A DNA stretch of 64,000 nt from Ziziphus jujuba (lineage: Eukaryota; Streptophyta; Magnoliopsida; Rosales; Rhamnaceae). The stretch spans positions 9,941,001 through 10,005,000 of the forward strand of contig NC_083385.1 of assembly GCF_031755915.1 (NCBI RefSeq). The letters are read 5' to 3'. A program made the translations under genes and the position numbers. Of the stretch, positions 48,093 through 58,428 are shown in pieces (positions within the stretch are counted from its first letter, which is position 1; each line of letters begins with the position of its first letter). The notes beneath the pieces were generated by a model, which saw only the letters and a list, made by a program, of their open reading frames with translations, was not told the DNA's origin and did not search any database.

Positions 48093-49865
48093 TCATTCAG
48101 AATCAGAATCAGAATTTGCCGAGGATCTTACTGTCCTGCGCCTATTTTCAGGATATCCATCATCTTCCTCAACCTCATCTTCTTTTTTCTCACTAATAAT
48201 ACCTGTAAAATAAACATTTAGAGACTCTGCCATGTCTTATTCATTGCAAAGCACAATCTGATAAGAAGAATTACCCTTCTTGATTAATACATTCTCCAGT
48301 GTTCTGGTAGTGAAATCATCTTTTCCTCCTAGATCCTGAAACCCGATCAGCCTATCTATGGCTATCCCTTTTCTGAAAGAAGGATCATTAAATCTATCAA
48401 GTCTCATGAAAAAGTTTAATGCAATAAGAGGGTCAACAAATCTTATGAGGCATATTACTAATTATCACTTTGGCTAATAATAAGTCTTGATTCACCAACC
48501 CAAAGCTCTTGAATACTAGAAAAGACGTGCAAAAATTAGAAGTTCAAATAGACAGACCTGAATAGTACAACACACGGCAAAGTCTTGATTCCAAGCTTGG
48601 TAACAAAGAAAGGTGCATTCTGCATTGATTTTCAGATTGTTAATATCTCGTTTTTCATCTTTACCTTGTATAACAAAATGACCAAAAATCCAAGGCTGCA
48701 ATGGTGGGATCTCAATCACAGTAAACACTAAAATATCTATACAGATTATAAAACAATTGTAGTACACTCACCTCCGCATTCAGCTTGATGAACTTTGTAT
48801 CAAGATGCCTCGGAGCAAGGGACTTCAAATGCTTATCTACTATCCTAGAAAAAACCATTCACATGACCACATAAATTTTGCAATACATATTAGAAAGGAC
48901 GTCTGCATGTGCAAAACATGTTTGTTTGTGGATATGCAAGTGTGAAGTTTATATGCAAAAGAGTGAGAGATATTAGTAAATTCCTTACTTGCAGCGATAA
49001 AATTCATTGTGATAAAAGTGGCAAATTGCTTTTTCACTGCCAGTGACTTCACCCAAGAAATCTCCCTCGCTTATCTCTCTATATTCTCCATGGCCTTGCC
49101 TTTGTAAGGCTTCTCGCTTCTCAGCTTCTTTCTAACAAAAAAATACAAAAATCCAAACATAAACACTTATCCATTACACAAAGTCACCTCCAAACTCTAA
49201 ATATCAAATATTTGCAACATAAAAATCAAACCTTTAGAGCAGCAATCCTATCTGCATGCAATTTCTCCAACTCAGGATCCTAATAGCATCATCCAATGAA
49301 AAGTTAACCATAAATATATTAAAACCAAAAGCGAAGTTTCTAGAAAGCAGAGGGTCATCTGGGGCACACAAAAACTTACATCCATCAACTCGTCAAGGTC
49401 GACTTCCTCGTTGAATGAGCTTGATGGCTGTGCCTTTTGTTGAGCAAGTAATTCCTGCAACAAGGGGAATGACAAAACACCAAATCATTTTGATTTTCCC
49501 ACTAATTAAAGCAATCTACGCTTTTTTGAGCTTAAAATTTCAGTCTTCTACTGGTTGAATAACCAAGAGAGAAATAATCCGAACTAGCAAACTCAACCCG
49601 TTTGCCTCCTTAAACCAAAAGACAATTATACAACTGGAAAATCACCCAAAAAAAAAAAGAAAAAAAAAAGACCTTCATAAACACAGGTTTTATATAAATG
49701 TAGGAAATACATAACTGGAAAATGACACAACGATGATGGATCTGATGGGTTTTGTTATCTTAAGTGAAATAAAAATCCAACCTTTTGATAATCACGAGCA
49801 GCCGCCGCCATTACATTTCCAAATGCTAAATTAGAAAGAGTCGATTTCACTGAATTTGGATCCAT
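48093..49865 (-). CDS. Thioredoxin-domain protein 9 homologue (phosducin-like, TXNDC9), 8 exons
   Basis: Exons in coding order: 49865-49782, 49454-49380, 49279-49232, 49131-48989, 48844-48772, 48619-48558, 48372-48275 and 48202-48093; 230 codons plus stop with matching phases. The N-terminus is helical and charged (DPELEKLHADRIAALKKEAEKREALQ). The thioredoxin-like domain begins GEYREISEGDFLGEV and includes CHFYHNEFYRCKIVDKHL, KFIKLNAENAPFF and IKTLPCVVLFRKG with the cis-Pro. The redox CxxC is absent, as in the family. TXNDC9/phosducin-like proteins work with the CCT chaperonin in folding tubulin and actin; the plant protein is the At2g18990 type. The acidic, Ser/Asp-repeat C-terminus (SDSDSDSE-like) is usual for the clade. 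A leader intron between about 49987 and 49886 is likely. Confidence 0.93.
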
Positions 49866-51013
49866 CTTTTCTATTAAATATTCAGCTGAAAAGAACCAAA
49901 AATAAAGAAAAATCAATGACTAAACGATCTTTATCAGTTTTCATTCAAACAATCTACATGTAAAGGAGATCTGGCAAAGAAGCATACCTTGGGCCGGCAC
50001 GTTCGCGATGCAGTGAAAGAAACAGAAATGTAAAATTCCAGGAGCTTCAAAGGAATTTGGGAATTGAAAGGGGACGAAATTGCTTGTGGGAGAAGCGAAT
50101 CGAGCCGCGACGTCGTTTAGAGATTCAACCACCGAACCACAGCATTCAAATTTGATGCTGGAGGACCCGACTACACTCACTACTGAAACTGAAAAAAAAA
50201 AAAAAAAATTAATTAATTAATTAAAAAGAAAAAAAGAGAAAATTTAAAAATAAAAAGAAATTGGAATATCCGTCATGGATGGCAACACAAGTGGAAAGGG
50301 GAATTTGGCCCAATATCCCTGTAGGATCGAGCTTCATGAATTTTACCCCCTCAATTCATTTCTTTTTTGATCTACTCTTTAATATCCCTTATAACCCTCA
50401 AACAAAAAACAATTACTTACATATCCTTTTATTTTTAAAACCAAACAAAAACAAACGGCTTTATACACGAACACACAAATACAAACAACCAAACCGAAGC
50501 TGTCGTGGAAAAGGCAAACATTAGGATCTCATCTCAGCACAGAGAATAAGGTAATTGGTTGAATCTCTTTCTTTATTTGTTGCCGTGGGACCGATGTGGG
50601 TTGTTTTTGTGTGGATTTGGCTTTATGTTTATTTCTTTCGTTGCCGTGGAGTGGGTTTTTATTTATAATTTTTGTGTTTATATTTTTTGAAGATTTATGA
50701 TAGATTTATATTGGGAATTAGTAGGAAATGAAGAGAGGAAAAAAAGGGACCAGTTTGGCCTTGATCAGTGGCCGGAGGTGGAAGAAATAGGCCGGTGAAC
50801 AATCGGGTCGGTAGTGGTTTAGGTGGGTTTATTTTTTGAAGATTTAGGATAGATTGATATTGGGAATTAGTAGGAAATGAAGAGAGGAAAAAAATGGGAC
50901 CGGTTTGGCCTTGATCGGTGGCCGAAGGTGGAAGAAATAAACGGGTCAAGAATCGGGTCGTGCTGGTTTAGGCGGGTTCGGGTCGACCCGGACAAGGGTT
51001 GAAGATGGATTGA
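49866..51013. other. TXNDC9-like promoter/leader and spacer with a 149-bp tandem duplication
   Basis: The first few hundred bases are the TXNDC9-like 5' region. A CT-rich, A-rich spacer follows. A two-copy tandem repeat at 50681-50978 is listed separately. No gene is seen. Confidence 0.55.
50681..50978. repeat. 149-bp tandem duplication
   Basis: Two head-to-tail copies begin at 50681 and 50830 with TATTTTTTGAAGATTTA and include GGGAATTAGTAGGAAATGAA, GTTTGGCCTTGATC and AATCGGGTCG. They differ by about 10-15 scattered changes. They have no open frame of note. Confidence 0.93.
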
Positions 51014-51057
51014 ACGACATGTCGTCTGGGATGGACGACACCCAGACGACACGTCGT
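51014..51057. repeat. 17-bp inverted repeat (hairpin)
   Basis: Left arm 51014-51030 ACGACATGTCGTCTGGG and right arm 51041-51057 CCCAGACGACACGTCGT pair at 16 of 17 positions with a 10-base spacer. It may mark the left border region of the Mutator-like element. Confidence 0.9.
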
Positions 51058-51130
51058 TTTTTTTTTTTTTTTTAATTTTTATAAAAAATGCTTTTTTTTT
51101 GGGTATAGATATATATATAGAATTGAAGAT

Positions 51131-51137
51131 AAGAGAA

Positions 51138-51168
<31 letters not shown>
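51131..51168. repeat. (GA)n-rich microsatellite
   Basis: GA/GAAA repeat; a related GA-rich patch lies at about 51238-51266 within similar flanking words (AGAGAAATTAAT), so this stretch is locally duplicated. Confidence 0.85.
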
Positions 51169-51170
<2 letters not shown>

Positions 51171-51650
51171 TTAATTAGAGAAAAAATGAGAGAAATACTT
51201 TATGATTATTTTTTTTGGGTATTTTTTGGGAAAGAATGAGAGAAAGAGAGAGAGAGAGGAGAGAGAAATTAATAGTAATTCATAAAGGAATGTAATACCG
51301 TCAAGAATTCCCTATTAGATTTTTTTCCTTGTATTCATATACAAAATAATGAAATATATTATGAATTTTGGGTCACAAATATGTATGAAAACTAGGGTGG
51401 CGTTTATTTGATCCAAAAAGCATAAAAGCATCCTGTCTAGATAAAGGTAATATGTTTTAACGGTTGTTGACTAAGACCAAAAGGACCCTTACAAGCAGCA
51501 GCATCAACATACCCATCCTTAGGAAGAGAGCGTATGAAATTGAGGATTGCGGATATTTATACATGTATGTATACATAGTTGACAATGTTGTTAAAGGTAG
51601 ATAAAAGTTTATTAATGTTGTCAATGTACATTTGTAGGTTGTACTTTATA

Positions 51651-54600
51651 ATGGCACCAAAGAGGAACTTGCGACGTCAACCGAAGAAGGGAGTTAAGAA
51701 GGTGGAAAGTAAGAGACGCGGTGGTAGCACAGCAGCAGCACCCGACTCTAAGCGTCAACGTACTACTAGGAAGAAATCCAAATCTGAGACGGAAAGCACC
51801 AAACTTCGAGGGCACGTTCCACTTTCCTCTCCCCCATCTGATACGGTAAGTTTTATATTCATTTAGGTTGTTTTGTGCGGTAAATGATAAGACATGTGAC
51901 AGTATTTATTCATGAATGTGAAAACTGAAGAAAAACTTCACCCGATGGCCATCGGTAATTGCCGATAGGCCATCGGGCTTTTTTTTTAGTTCATTGTAGG
52001 TTGATTACCGATGGTTTCATCGGTAATTTCCCGACAGTTCAAAAATGTGAACCCATATGTCTTAAGATTTAGTTGGAAATTATTATTATCAAGTTAGGGT
52101 GGAAAAATAGGGTATGATTAAATCGTTGATGTCAGTTCCATTTATGTAATTCATATTGCAGCCCATCGATGCTCCAAAGGAACGGATGTTGCAGGATGCC
52201 GATATAAATAAAGATAGGGCACATTCATTCGGGAATCCAATAGGGGCGAACAAAGTAATTACAAGTGTCCTCACAAGTGAGCAGCTCGAAAAGTATAGAC
52301 AAACATGTTTTGGACACTTACTTGACATGAAGAACCTCCGGTTCTCTGGTCAGTTAGTGCATCACCTGCTTTGCAGACAAGTTGAGTCCAACAATCCAGA
52401 AGTACTGGAGTTTAACTTCGGCGGATCTGCAGTGCGGTTTACGAAGTGGGAATTCGCACTCATTAGTGGGTTAAAGTTTTGTAGGTACCCTTCGATGTAT
52501 GATTTGCAAATTTCCAAAGGAAATGAGCTGCGCACGAGGTTGCTAGATGACAGGAGTGACTTGAAACCGCCCGAACTGGAACGACTATTCAAGGATACAC
52601 TTTTTGTGGATGATTGGGATGCTGTTAGAATTGCGTTACTATATTTCTTAGTTCATGGTATACTCGGAATGGATCCGAAGGTTCAAATAAAAAAAAAATT
52701 CATTGATTTGGTTGCTGATCTCGACGTATTTAATTGCTACCCTTGGGGCATTCTGAGCTACAAGGAGACGATCAACTCATTCCACAATGCATTCCAGCTA
52801 CGAGGACGAGGACGTGCAGTAAAGAATATATCACAGTATTATGACCTAAAAGGTTTTCCATTGGTGTTTCAGGTACGGTAATATATTTAATACATGTAGC
52901 GTTTACTTAAAATTTATATTTAATAACCTATAATTTGTATTTTGTAGGTGTGGGGGTTTGAAGCAATCCCTGATTTTGGTAACCAATTTGCCGACAGGTT
53001 GGAAACCCGTTGTCCGAGGATCCTTGGATGGCATACTCCAAGGCAACCGAACCATTTTGCTGTCCATAATTGGTTCTCCTTCAATAGCAGTGTAAGGCAA
53101 ATTTTGTTTAGACTACATGGTACGACTACATTCAAGTTACATTACCATAGTCAGTTTCCAAATTTACTTTTTTTTCCTTTCTTCATTGCATGTAGTATGT
53201 TGTGCACTGGACGTTAGATACTACCGATGAGGAGAAGACTATGGATTACTGGCGAACAATAGCAGTTGACATACATGAAGTTCGCTACACGTCACCTCCA
53301 ATTGTAGCACCAATAGTTGGCGGTAAAGATGTTAGAGCTAAAGATGCGTCCAAAGCTGGGGAGCATTCTAGTGGCCCTCCAGATTCTAATTTCAGGGTAT
53401 GCAATTGTTACTTGCAAGCAAATTTGTATTTCATATGTTGTACTAATATATGTTGACTTATGTTTTGGATATTGATAATGATTAGCTTGCTTGCTTGGAG
53501 GCAAAAGTTGATGAATTAAATAAAGAGATGGCAGCATTAAGGAAGATGCTTAGTTCTGTTATTGACCAACAAAAGCATCAGGTATCATTTAGACAACTTA
53601 GTATACTTTACTTTAGTGCTTCAGCATTATTAAATTACATATTGTAATTCAGCAATTATTTGTTGTTAGAGTTTGGGAACTGCAAAAATAATCATTGTGT
53701 TTTGCAGGCCGAGCATCATATGCATAGCCATTCACCGTCATCTTCGGTTATACCATCATCCCCTGTGGCACCGTTTGTTGGAGAGCAAGCTGAAGAATTT
53801 GATGCACCCATAGACGGTTCCAATGGTAGGAAGGAGGATGATGATTGTAATACACCGGTTGAGCCTATCGTACCTGGAGGACCCTATGTGGAGGATTCCT
53901 GGGCTTTGGTGCCATATCGGCCTTTACATTTCGGGTGGGATATCGGTGCTTCAGCTGACAGTCCACATCATGACCAATCAGCTGAGATTGAGGTGGAAGA
54001 TCGGAAGCGTAACGTTGGTGATACAAGCCGATTCGGTCGAGTTTACCACCAGTCACATCGCGTCATCTCTCCTTACACCGACCCGTGTAAAAAGAAGGTC
54101 AAATTTAATCTTACTCGACCTATTGATGCATCAAAGGAGAGGGCGTTCGATGAGTGGTATAGGGTGGCACCGAAGGAAGCAACCGTGTGTACATCTTATA
54201 TGACGGTGGGAAAGGAATTTTTTGCTGAGCTACTGACCGATGAAGGATGGTTAAATTCCGATGTAAGTTATATGTTTTATGTTCATGCAAAATCATTGTG
54301 GTCCTATGTTTGGAATGATGTTTTATTTATCACCTCGCACTTGTTACTTATTTCCTTTAATGTGGTTTTGCAGCATATTGACACTATTTTGTATTTCATA
54401 CGAAAAAGACGGTTTGATAATGAGAAGATGTTCACCAACACCTGTGCCATATTAGACGTGTTATTTTGGGTAAGATGATGGGATGCTACTGTATTGCTTA
54501 ATGTTATATTGATGATATTTTATATTGTATATATTTCATTATCTGGCAGTCATCCATCAAAGGGCGTTATCCCATATGGAGCGCATCTCGTAGCACATAT

Positions 54601-55277
54601 TCATGTGATGCGACCCTTTGTAACTATGTGCGTGGGAGGTCACCCAAACCTAGCGTGTCGTGGCGGATATGTGATTATGTAAGTCCATACATATATTGAA
54701 AAAAATTCTCACTAAGTTTCCCATTTTGTGGATAATGAGGTTATGTTCTAATTTGCAGGTGTACATCCCTGTCAACAATGGAGGCGCGCATTGGTTGGCA
54801 GCATGTGTGGACTTGAAGGCCCGACATATTGATTTATACGATCCAAATATGGGAAATAAATATGTCCAGAATAGAGAGTTGAAGAATGCGGAATGCCTTG
54901 CGTATATGCTGCCTTACCTATTGAGGGATGGGGGATATTACGGGAAGAATCCGGACGTGTCTCCCACTTTAGATCCATTCACGATGACCATGATCAAAGA
55001 TGCACCCCGCCAAGATAATGGGTATGAATGTGTTGTCATTTCAAACAACTTGTATTGCTGCTGTTTTTTATTGTGGTTACGTGTGAAAATACACGTAGTT
55101 GGTTTTCATTAATGGTAATCATTAATGCTATTCTGCAGGGGTGATTGTGGAGTCTACGCTCTGAAATTTATTGAGTACATGAGTAGTGAGGAGAACCCTT
55201 CATTTGGTCCGCAAGACATTATGTTTTTTAGAAAAAAATATGCTGTTGATTTGTACTTTAATAAACTTTCAATGTAG
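51651..55277 (+). CDS. DUF1985 + Ulp1-type C48 cysteine protease carried by a Mutator-like element, 10 exons
   Basis: Exons are 51651-51845, 52162-52872, 52948-53091, 53196-53396, 53486-53581, 53708-54262, 54374-54469, 54550-54678, 54759-55021 and 55139-55277, giving 842 codons plus stop with no break. The basic N-terminus (MAPKRNLRRQPKKG..., KRQR) looks like a nuclear signal. Residues about 90-300 match DUF1985 (GHLLDMKNLRFSGQLVHHLL, FTKWEFALISGLKF). A short coiled-coil-like exon follows (LEAKVDELNKEMAALRKML). The C-terminal protease domain has His720 in GGAHWLAACVD, Asp737 in LYDPNMG, Gln794 and Cys800 in QDNGGDCGVYALKF; Gln is six residues before Cys, as in Ulp1/SENP. The family cleaves SUMO or ubiquitin-like tags; the role in transposition is unknown. 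Every intron is GT-AG. The exons were predicted without transcript data. Confidence 0.85.
51933..52042 (+). repeat. Nested hairpins in ULP intron 1
   Basis: The arms CCCGATGGCC (51941-51950) and GGCCATCGGG (51968-51977) pair perfectly, with an inner ATCGG/CCGAT pair inside. A second hairpin has arms TTACCGATG (52005-52013) and CATCGGTAA (52018-52026) around GTTT. They share the TTACCGA...TCGGTAA design of the big arrays. They are placed within the intron between exons 1 and 2. Confidence 0.9.
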
Positions 55278-55436
55278 ATCGTATGTTTAATGTTATGACG
55301 GTCTATACTAATGTTATACTAATGTTATCTTAATATGCTGAACCTATCTTTACTAATGACAACCGTTGAAAAAAAAGAAAAAAGATAAAAGATAAAAAAA
55401 AAACCCTCGGTTGTGGTAAAAATTAAAGGAAAGATA

Positions 55437-55560
55437 ATTATCGATGGTGCATCGATAATTCCCAATTCACCATCGGTAATTACAAAAACGCTTTTTCGTA
55501 ACCAACAAATAAACCTTGGAAAAATTACCGACGGTTTCGTCGGTAATTTCCGAATGTGTA
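55437..55560. repeat. Diverged hairpins downstream of the ULP gene
   Basis: Arms TTATCGATG (55438-55446) and CATCGATAA (55450-55458) form one hairpin. Arms TTACCGACG (55525-55533) and CGTCGGTAA (55538-55546) around GTTT form another. Both use the same design as the arrays. They begin about 160 bp after the protease stop codon. Confidence 0.88.
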
Positions 55561-55604
55561 CAGTCCATCAAGTTTTACCAATTTGTTGGGCCCCACAAGT
55601 TCCA

Positions 55605-55960
55605 TAATGTGTGTTGAATGCAAAAACATGGCAAATAGGGATTCTATAATGAAAACTAAAGAGATAAAATCAAAAAATTTCATAAAAGTGTATCAACGTT
55701 TGCAAAAAATTGATGACTGCTCACCGTCGGGAAATTACCGACGAAACTGTCGGGAAATTACAAAATGCCCTCTGGAAATATTACCGACATTTTCGTCGGT
55801 AATTTCCCGAGGGTGTACAGTCATAAATGTTTTCCAAACTTTTGATAAAATTTTATGAAATTTTTTGATTTTCTCTCCTTAGTACAATTATATAATCCAT
55901 TTTTAGCATGTTTTTTCATTCAACACACCTTAGGGGCCTAGTGGGGTCAAACAAATTGGC
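55605..55960. repeat. Large inverted repeat where array orientation flips
   Basis: From about 55605 to 55770 the unit reads in the orientation of the right-hand array (ATAAAATCAAAAAATTTCAT, TATCAACGTTTGCAAAAAA, CACCGTCGGGAAATTACCGA). From about 55785 to 55960 it reads in the opposite direction (AAACTTTTGATAAAATTT, TTTTTGATTTTCTCTCC, TTTTTTCATTCAACACACC). The switch is centred on a hairpin near 55770-55780. Confidence 0.85.
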
Positions 55961-58180
55961 AAAATATGCTGTTTGTACACCCTCGGGAAAGTACCGACGA
56001 AACTGTCGGTAATTTTTCCAGAGGCATTTGTAATTTCTCGACAGTTTCGTCGGTAATTTCCCGACGGTGAACAGTCATCATTTTTTGCAAACTTTTGATA
56101 CACTTTTATGAAATTTTTTGATTTTCTCTCCTTAGTACAATTATAGAATTTATGTTTAGCATGTTTTTTCATTCAACACACCTTAGGGGCCTTGTGGGGT
56201 CAAAAAAATTGGCAAAATATGCTGTTTGTACACCCTCGGGAAAGTACCGACGAAACTGTCGGTAATTTTTCCAGAGGGCATTTGTAATGTCCCGACAGTT
56301 TCGTCGGTAATTTCCCGACGGTGAACAGTCATTATTTTTTGCAAACTTTTGATACACTTTTATGAAAGTTTTTGATTTTCTCTCCTTAGTACAATTATAG
56401 AATTTATGTTTAGCATGTTCTTTCATTCAACACACCTTAGGGGCCTTGTGGGGTCAAAAAAATTGGCAAAATATGCTGTTTGTACACTCTCGGGAAAGTA
56501 CCGACGAAACTGTCGGTAATTTTTCCAGAGGGCATTTGTAATTGCCCGACAGTTTCGTCGGTAATTTCCCGACGGTGAACAATCATCACTTTTTTGCAAA
56601 CTTTTGATACACTTTTATGAAATTTTTTGATTTTCTCTCCTTAGTACAATTATAGAATTTATGTTTAGCATGTTCTTTCATTCAACACACCTTAGGGGCT
56701 TTGTGGGGTCAAAAAAATTGGCAAAATATGCTGTTTGTACACTCTCGGGAAAGTACCGACGAAACTGTCGGTAATTTTTCCAGAGGGCATTTGTAATTTC
56801 CCTACAGTTTCGTTGGTAATTTCCCGATGGTGAACAGTAATCACTTTTTTGCAAACTTTTGATACACTTTTATGAAAGTTTTTGATTTTCTCTCCTTAGT
56901 ACAATTATAGAATCCATGTTTAGCATGTTTTTTCATTCAACACAACTTAGGGGCCTTGTGGGGTCAAAAACATTGGCAAAATATGCTGTTTGTACACCCT
57001 CGGGAAATTACTGACGAAACTGTCGGTAATTTTTCCAGAGGGCATTTGTAATTTCCCGACAGTTTCGTCGGTAATTTTCCGACGGTGAGCAGTCATCAAT
57101 TTTTTGCAAACTTTTGATACACTTTTATGAAATTTTTTGATTTTCTCTCCTTAGTACAATTATAGAATCCATGTTTAGCATGTTTTTTCATTCAACACAC
57201 CTTAGGGGCCTTGTGGGGTCAAAAAAATTGGCAAAATATGCTGTTTGTACACCCTCGGGAAAGTACCGACGAAACTGTCGGTAATTTTTCCAGAGGGCAT
57301 TTGTAATTTCCCGACAGTTTCGTCGGTAATTTCTCGATGGTGAACAGTCATCACTTTTTTGCAAACTTTTGATACACTTTTATGAAATTTTTTGATTTTC
57401 TCTCCTTAGTACAATTATAGAATCCATGTTTAGCATGTTTTTTCATTCAACACAACTTAGGGGCTTTGTGGGGTCAAAAACATTGGCAAAATATGCTGTT
57501 TGTACACCCTCGGGAAAGTACCGACGAAACTGTCGGTAATTTTTCCAGAGGGCATTTGTAATTTCCTGACAGTTGCGTCGGTAATTTCCCGACGGTGAGC
57601 AGTCATCAATTTTTTGCAAACTTTTGATACACTTTTATGAAATTTTTTGATTTTCTCTCCTTAGTACAATTATAGAATCCATGTTTAGCATGTTTTTTCA
57701 TTCAACACAACTTAGGGGCCTTGTGGGGTCAAAAACATTGGCAAAATATGCTGTTTGTACACCCTCGGGAAAGTACCGACGAAACTGTCGGTAATTTTTT
57801 CAGAGGGCATTTGTAATTTCCCGACAGTTGCGTCGGTAATTTCCCGACGGTGAGCAGTCATCAATTTTTTGCAAACTTTTGATACACTTTTATGAAATTT
57901 TTTGATTTTCTCTCCTTAGTACAATTATAGAATCCATGTTTAGCATGTTTTTTCATTCAACACACCTTAGGGGCCTTGTGGGGTCAAAAAAATTGGCAAA
58001 ATATGCCATACTGTAGACCCTCGGTATTTACCGACGAAACTGTCGGTAAATTTGCCAGAGGGAATTTGGTGGTTACCGACAATTTACTCGGGAATTACCG
58101 AGGGTGAACAGTTATCAGTTAAATTGGCAAAATTACCGATGATGCATTGGTCATTACCATTGGGCAGTAATATCATCCAT
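55961..58180 (+). repeat. Array A: about nine 255-bp hairpin units
   Basis: The word GCTGTTTGTACAC (or its variant) starts at 55968, 56221, 56475, 56730, 56985, 57240, 57495 and 57750, with a diverged last unit near 58005; spacing is 253-255 bp. Each unit has CCGACGAAACTGTCGG, a spacer with CCAGAGGGCATTTGTAA, and then CCCGACAGTTTCGTCGG, so a hairpin of roughly 30 paired bases can form with a short loop. The remainder of each unit is TTTTTGCAAACTTTTGATAC, TTTTCTCTCCTTAGTACAA and TTCATTCAACACACCTTAGG. Units are very similar, which points to recent amplification. Short minus-strand frames that recur in it are by-products of the repeat. Confidence 0.95.
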
Positions 58181-58428
58181 GCAATAGTAAGAAACATACA
58201 AACAACTGTTATCAGTTAAATTGAAGACGGAATGATATGTTATCAAAACAATACGACAGATGAATTTGACAATAAAAGAACACATAAAGCCAACGTCTAT
58301 TACGCCAAAACACATGTTACGCGGTTGACCAACTAATTGCATTCCTGACTACATTTCATACACACGCATACCACAATACATGGCCTCATTGTCTGAATAT
58401 AGCATCATGCGATTGATGGGAGTTCGTT

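Noticed and set aside
55930..57000. Repeated minus-strand reading frames of 80-85 codons in array A, and similar plus-strand ones in array B
   Set aside because: They begin at the same point of each 255-bp unit and read through the hairpin; the frame is a by-product of the repeat and breaks in other units.
55961..58180. CRISPR-like regular spacing
   Set aside because: The unit is 255 bp with no unique spacers, and the genome is a plant; it is a transposon tandem array.
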